10,225 nt of DNA from contig JALRHN010000071.1 in the NCBI GenBank assembly GCA_023259575.1, positions 1 through 10,225 on the forward strand. Direction: 5' to 3'. The notes beneath the pieces were generated by a model, which was given only the letters and a program-made list of their open reading frames with translations, did no database searches and was not told the DNA's origin. Each line of letters opens with the position of its first letter. Positions within the stretch are counted from its first letter, which is position 1. This DNA is from Candidatus Kapaibacterium sp. Its GTDB lineage: Bacteria; Bacteroidota; Ignavibacteria; Kapaibacteriales; UBA961. Position numbers and translations under genes: made by a program. Shown here one piece after another: positions 7,421 through 10,225 of the stretch.

Positions 7421-7428
7421 CAAAAATA
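7421..7428 (-). promoter_or_regulatory. Candidate -7 element (TATTTTTG) of glyS
   Basis: Read on the minus strand, 7428-7421 is TATTTTTG, a match to TAnnTTTG. It predicts a start near 7414-7417 and a leader of about 28 bases containing the AAAAAAGG ribosome-binding site (7403-7396). The -33 region is T-rich without an exact TTTG. A sigma70-like TATACT (7438-7433) lies close by but has no -35 partner at 17 bases. Confidence 0.5.
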
Positions 7429-7525
7429 CCTTAGTATACCATAATAGAAAACAATTCTCTTAGATTTTCATAAATACAGATGAGATCATTTACCTTGATA
7501 TACCCTCTATATGGGCTTAATAGAT

Positions 7526-7533
7526 TATTTTTG
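7526..7533 (+). promoter_or_regulatory. Candidate -7 element (TATTTTTG) of der
   Basis: TATTTTTG at 7526-7533 is the same octamer as in front of glyS on the other strand. It predicts a start near 7538-7541, about 25 bases before the ATG at 7564, and so argues against the more upstream in-frame ATG at 7480. No TTTG was found at the -33 spacing. Confidence 0.5.
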
Positions 7534-7563
7534 CTAAAAATACAGGTAAAAAAAGTAAAGCAT

Positions 7564-8889
7564 ATGCATAATCTAGTAGCAATAGTAGGCAGACCAAATG
7601 TTGGTAAATCAACATTATTTAATAGAATTCTAGAACAGCGTGATGCAATTGTAGATGCCACATCTGGAGTTACTCGAGATAGACATTATGGCCAAGGTGA
7701 ATGGAATGGCTTCGCTTTTATGTTAATCGACACAGGTGGAATTGTTCCCGAAAGCGATGAATTATTTGATAGGGCAATTCGTGAACAAGCTCATTTGGCC
7801 ATAGACGAAGCACAATCAATTATTTTTGTGTGTGATGGACGCGATGGACTCACTCCGGTAGATAAAGAAATCGCTACTACATTACGTCAAAGTGGTAAAC
7901 ATATAACACTTGCAATAAATAAATGTGATAATTCAGTTCAAGATGCTCAATTATTTGAATTCTTCACATTAGGATTGGGTGAACCTTTTGGAATTTCAGC
8001 CATGAATGGCAGAAGTACAGGAGATTTACTAGATTCTGTGGTTAAGCCATTACATAAAACAGATAATAGCATAGAAGATACTCGATTAAAAATTGCATTA
8101 GTAGGACGTCCTAATGTTGGAAAATCAAGCATAACTAATGCATTATTAGGTGTAGATAGAGCTATTGTATCACCAATTCCTGGTACCACCAGAGATGCAA
8201 TAGATAGTACACTGAAATATCATAATGAAGAAATTGTATTAATTGATACTGCTGGTTTACGTAGAAGAAGCCAAATCAAAGAAAATATTGAGATGTATTC
8301 TACAATGAGAACCGCAAGAGCTATAGATAGATGTGATATTGCAGTAGTAGTGTTAGATGCAGAAAGAGGTTTAGAAGCCCAAGATAAAAGAATAATAAAT
8401 GATGTAATAGATGCTAGGCGAGGCGTTATCATTGCCGTCAATAAATGGGATGCAATTGAAAAAGAAACTAATACTGCTTTAGAGTTTACTAGAAAAGTGC
8501 ATAGCGAATTAAAAACTTTTGATTATGTACCAGTAGTGTATATCTCTGCACATACAAAGCAAAGACTCTCCAAGCTTATTGATATGGCAAAAGAAGTTCA
8601 ACAAAGAAGAATATCCAGAATCACAACGTCAAAATTGAACGATATTTTACATGAAGAAATATCAAAAACTCCTCCACCAAATTATCGTGGACATGATCTC
8701 CGAATCAATTATATAACTCAAACTAAAGTTGCTCCACCTACTTTCGCGTTTTTTTGTAATCATCCTCAAGAATTACCTGATTCTTATAAAAGATTTTTAG
8801 AAAGAACACTTCGTAAACATCTTGATTTAGAGGGAGTTCCTATCTCATTTTTATTTAGGAAAAAAAATAAAAGAGAAGATGAACATTAA
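7564..8889 (+). CDS. der: Ribosome-assembly GTPase Der (EngA)
   Basis: This 441-residue double-GTPase acts in maturation of the 50S ribosomal subunit. G domain 1 (about 3-165) has GRPNVGKST (9-17), DTGG (56-59), NKCD (119-122) and a SAMNG G5-like segment. G domain 2 (about 175-345) has GRPNVGKSS (181-189), PGTTRD (206-211), DTAGLRRRSQIKE (228-240) and NKWD (293-296). The C-terminal KH-like domain (about 350-441) shows TPPPNYRG, KVAPPTFAFFCNHP and YKRFLERTLRKHLDLEGVPI, where it contacts rRNA. All signature motifs are intact and the length is typical. The start at 7564 gives MHNLVAIVGRPNVGKST, as in other Der proteins. The reading frame is open back to an ATG at 7480, but those 28 extra residues are not Der-like and overlap the predicted promoter. 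No clear terminator follows before the next gene. Confidence 0.96.
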   Translation: MHNLVAIVGRPNVGKSTLFNRILEQRDAIVDATSGVTRDRHYGQGEWNGFAFMLIDTGGIVPESDELFDRAIREQAHLAIDEAQSIIFVCDGRDGLTPVDKEIATTLRQSGKHITLAINKCDNSVQDAQLFEFFTLGLGEPFGISAMNGRSTGDLLDSVVKPLHKTDNSIEDTRLKIALVGRPNVGKSSITNALLGVDRAIVSPIPGTTRDAIDSTLKYHNEEIVLIDTAGLRRRSQIKENIEMYSTMRTARAIDRCDIAVVVLDAERGLEAQDKRIINDVIDARRGVIIAVNKWDAIEKETNTALEFTRKVHSELKTFDYVPVVYISAHTKQRLSKLIDMAKEVQQRRISRITTSKLNDILHEEISKTPPPNYRGHDLRINYITQTKVAPPTFAFFCNHPQELPDSYKRFLERTLRKHLDLEGVPISFLFRKKNKREDEH

Positions 8890-8914
8890 GGTTTTCTTCG
8901 TAAATTTCTCATGC

Positions 8915-8921
8915 TATTTTG
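8915..8921 (+). promoter_or_regulatory. Possible near-consensus promoter element before the gingipain-like gene
   Basis: TATTTTG is one base shorter than TAnnTTTG and lies 23 bases before the ATG at 8945, with TTTT 19 bases upstream (8892-8895). A TATAAT (8924-8929) lies adjacent but lacks a recognisable -35 box. Either could serve the gene; neither is convincing alone. Confidence 0.3.
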
Positions 8922-8944
8922 TTTATAATTATCTATGAAATGAT

Positions 8945-10225
8945 ATGCAATACTTAATTACACATTTGTTTCTATTACTTCTAGTTTGTAGTACTTTGAT
9001 TGCTGAAGATGGAAGAGTATATTCAATTCCTCTGAAAGTTTTAACATCAAAAACCCCGCAGCCATCCATTAAGCTTGTATGGACAGAAGATCCAACAGCA
9101 AAAAAGTATTCTGTGTTTCGCAAAGATCCTTCCGAAATTAGTTGGTTCGATCAAACTGCATGGGGAAAAGAAATTGCTGTATTACAGCCAAATGCAAATT
9201 CTTATACAGATAATGAAGTAGAAATTGGTAAAGAATATGAATATCAAATCATAAGAACTTCTGAATATGCAAAGATTACCACAATTAATCTTGGTAATGG
9301 AAATGATACGATTACTCAATATCTTGGTTTAGGATATGCTTTAGCGGGTATCGACATTCCGCCCGTTCAATATAGAGGTAAAGTTTTAATACTAGTAGAT
9401 TCTACAATTGCTGATTCCTTGGCCTTAGAAATTGAAACATTAAAGCAAGATTTACTAAAAGAATCCTGGAATGTAGTAATCACTCAAGCACCTAGAACTC
9501 CCGTCTTTAATTCTGCAAGTGTTGATATAGTTAAAACAATTATTAAAGTAGAGTATGATAAGAATCCAGATGATCTAAAATCTGTACTTTTATTAGGTAG
9601 AATTGCTGTCCCATATTCCGGTGATTTATATCCAGATGGACATCCCGACCATAAAGGTGCTTGGCCTGCTGATGTTTTTTATGCTGATATTGATGGTACA
9701 TGGACAGATGATAATGTGAATAGTGTAACCGCTTCTAGAATAGAAAATAAGAATGAACCTAATGATGGAAAATTTGATCAATCAGAATTGATGTCCGATA
9801 TCAGGATTGCCGTTGGTAGAGTTGATTTTTATAAAATGAATGCATTCCCAGAATCAGAAATTCAATTGTTAAAGCGTTATCTAGACAAAAACCACAGGTT
9901 TAGATCTGGGCTAACTAAGCCTAAATATGCAGCAATTATCGATGATAATTTTAAAGCATATGGCGAAGGATTTTCTGGTACTCCGTATAGAGGATTTGGT
10001 CCATTATGTGGTCCCGAAAATATTAATGGTTCTGGTGATTTCTTTACTACAGATACTATAATGTTTGCTTATGGATGTGGAGCTGGAAGTTATAATAGTT
10101 GCAGCGGAGTTGGTGCAACTGCTGAATTTGCCTCTAAATCTGTCAATAGTGTTTTTTCAATGCTTTTTGGAAGCTATTTTGGAGATTGGGATTCAGAAAA
10201 TAATGTGATGAGAGCATCATTAGCT
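8945..10225 (+). CDS. Secreted fibronectin-III plus gingipain (C25)-like protein, N-terminal 427 residues (3' end outside window)
   Basis: The frame runs without a stop from ATG 8945 to the window edge. Residues 1-20 are a Sec signal peptide: Met, a short polar start, a hydrophobic core (LFLLLLVCSTLIA), then EDG. The Cys15 context (LLVC) is not a good lipobox. Residues about 40-106 read as a fibronectin-III-like module (IKLVWTEDPTAKKYSVFRK ... YEYQIIR). From about 145 the protein looks like a C25/gingipain N-terminal subdomain: KVLILVDSTIADSL, VLLLGRIAVPYSGD, PADVFYADIDGTW (241-253) and RIAVGRVDF (287-295). It continues into MFAYGCGAGSYNSCSG (373-388) and SMLFGSYFGDWDSENN (405-420), where C25 enzymes carry the catalytic His (HG) and Cys; neither is evident. 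Export is likely, and a T9SS sorting domain may lie beyond the window. Whether it is a protease at all is uncertain; the fold assignment is inferred from motifs. Confidence 0.72.
   Translation, partial: MQYLITHLFLLLLVCSTLIAEDGRVYSIPLKVLTSKTPQPSIKLVWTEDPTAKKYSVFRKDPSEISWFDQTAWGKEIAVLQPNANSYTDNEVEIGKEYEYQIIRTSEYAKITTINLGNGNDTITQYLGLGYALAGIDIPPVQYRGKVLILVDSTIADSLALEIETLKQDLLKESWNVVITQAPRTPVFNSASVDIVKTIIKVEYDKNPDDLKSVLLLGRIAVPYSGDLYPDGHPDHKGAWPADVFYADIDGTWTDDNVNSVTASRIENKNEPNDGKFDQSELMSDIRIAVGRVDFYKMNAFPESEIQLLKRYLDKNHRFRSGLTKPKYAAIIDDNFKAYGEGFSGTPYRGFGPLCGPENINGSGDFFTTDTIMFAYGCGAGSYNSCSGVGATAEFASKSVNSVFSMLFGSYFGDWDSENNVMRASLA

Noticed and set aside
7498..7512. ATATA-CCCTC-TATAT hairpin in the glyS/der divergent region
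   Set aside because: A five-base AT-only stem is too weak to be a riboswitch or terminator, and it lies upstream of the predicted der transcript.
7480..7563. Upstream ATG giving a 469-residue Der
   Set aside because: The 28 extra residues are not Der-like and overlap the promoter region; the canonical start MHNLVAIVGRPNVGKS is at 7564.
8870..8900. GAAGA...TCTTC inverted repeat as a der terminator
   Set aside because: Only five pairs around a long loop, with no T tract following.
8945..10225. Right-edge gene as PorU, the T9SS sorting peptidase of the C25 family
   Set aside because: It has an N-terminal fibronectin-like module, the conserved His-Gly and Cys of PorU are not seen, and the order of motifs differs.

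Overview
The window is an ordinary, densely packed, AT-rich (about one third G+C by eye) bacterial chromosome segment. It most resembles the Bacteroidetes/Chlorobi side of the FCB group, possibly a Kapabacteria- or Ignavibacteria-like lineage; the exact lineage is inference. Four things support this: a type IX secretion (T9SS) type-A sorting domain on the first protein; a gingipain/C25-like secreted protein at the right edge; an omega subunit, CoaBC and dimer-type glycyl-tRNA synthetase of the FCB style; and copies of TAnnTTTG, the -7 element of Bacteroidetes housekeeping promoters, just upstream of several genes.

Layout. 1-1680: 3' part of a large secreted, modular T9SS cargo protein, closed by a perfect-stem terminator (1701-1736). 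1836-3386: htrA/degP-type periplasmic serine protease with two PDZ domains. 3456-3752: rpoZ, followed by its own terminator (3779-3812). 3855-5210: coaBC of coenzyme A synthesis, overlapping by one base (TAATG) a two-domain ribonuclease HI (5210-5917). A terminator that can work on both strands (5916-5954) separates this pair from the convergent glyS (5970-7388, minus strand). A 175-bp divergent promoter region separates glyS from der/engA (7564-8889), the ribosome-assembly GTPase. 8945-10225: 5' part of a secreted protein with a fibronectin-III-like module and a gingipain-like region whose expected catalytic His and Cys are not apparent.

How the genes relate. The core is housekeeping: transcription (rpoZ), CoA, RNA-DNA hybrid removal, translation (glyS, der). 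It is flanked by envelope and secretion functions: a T9SS cargo, a periplasmic quality-control protease and a secreted gingipain-like protein. No tRNA, rRNA, CRISPR array, insertion sequence, phage or attachment site was seen. I found no convincing multi-gene novel system. The points most worth a second look are the TAnnTTTG promoter pattern, the gingipain-like protein with a degenerate active site, a natural Cys-to-Ser replacement in the CoaC active site, and the unrecognised N-terminal domain fused to RNase H.
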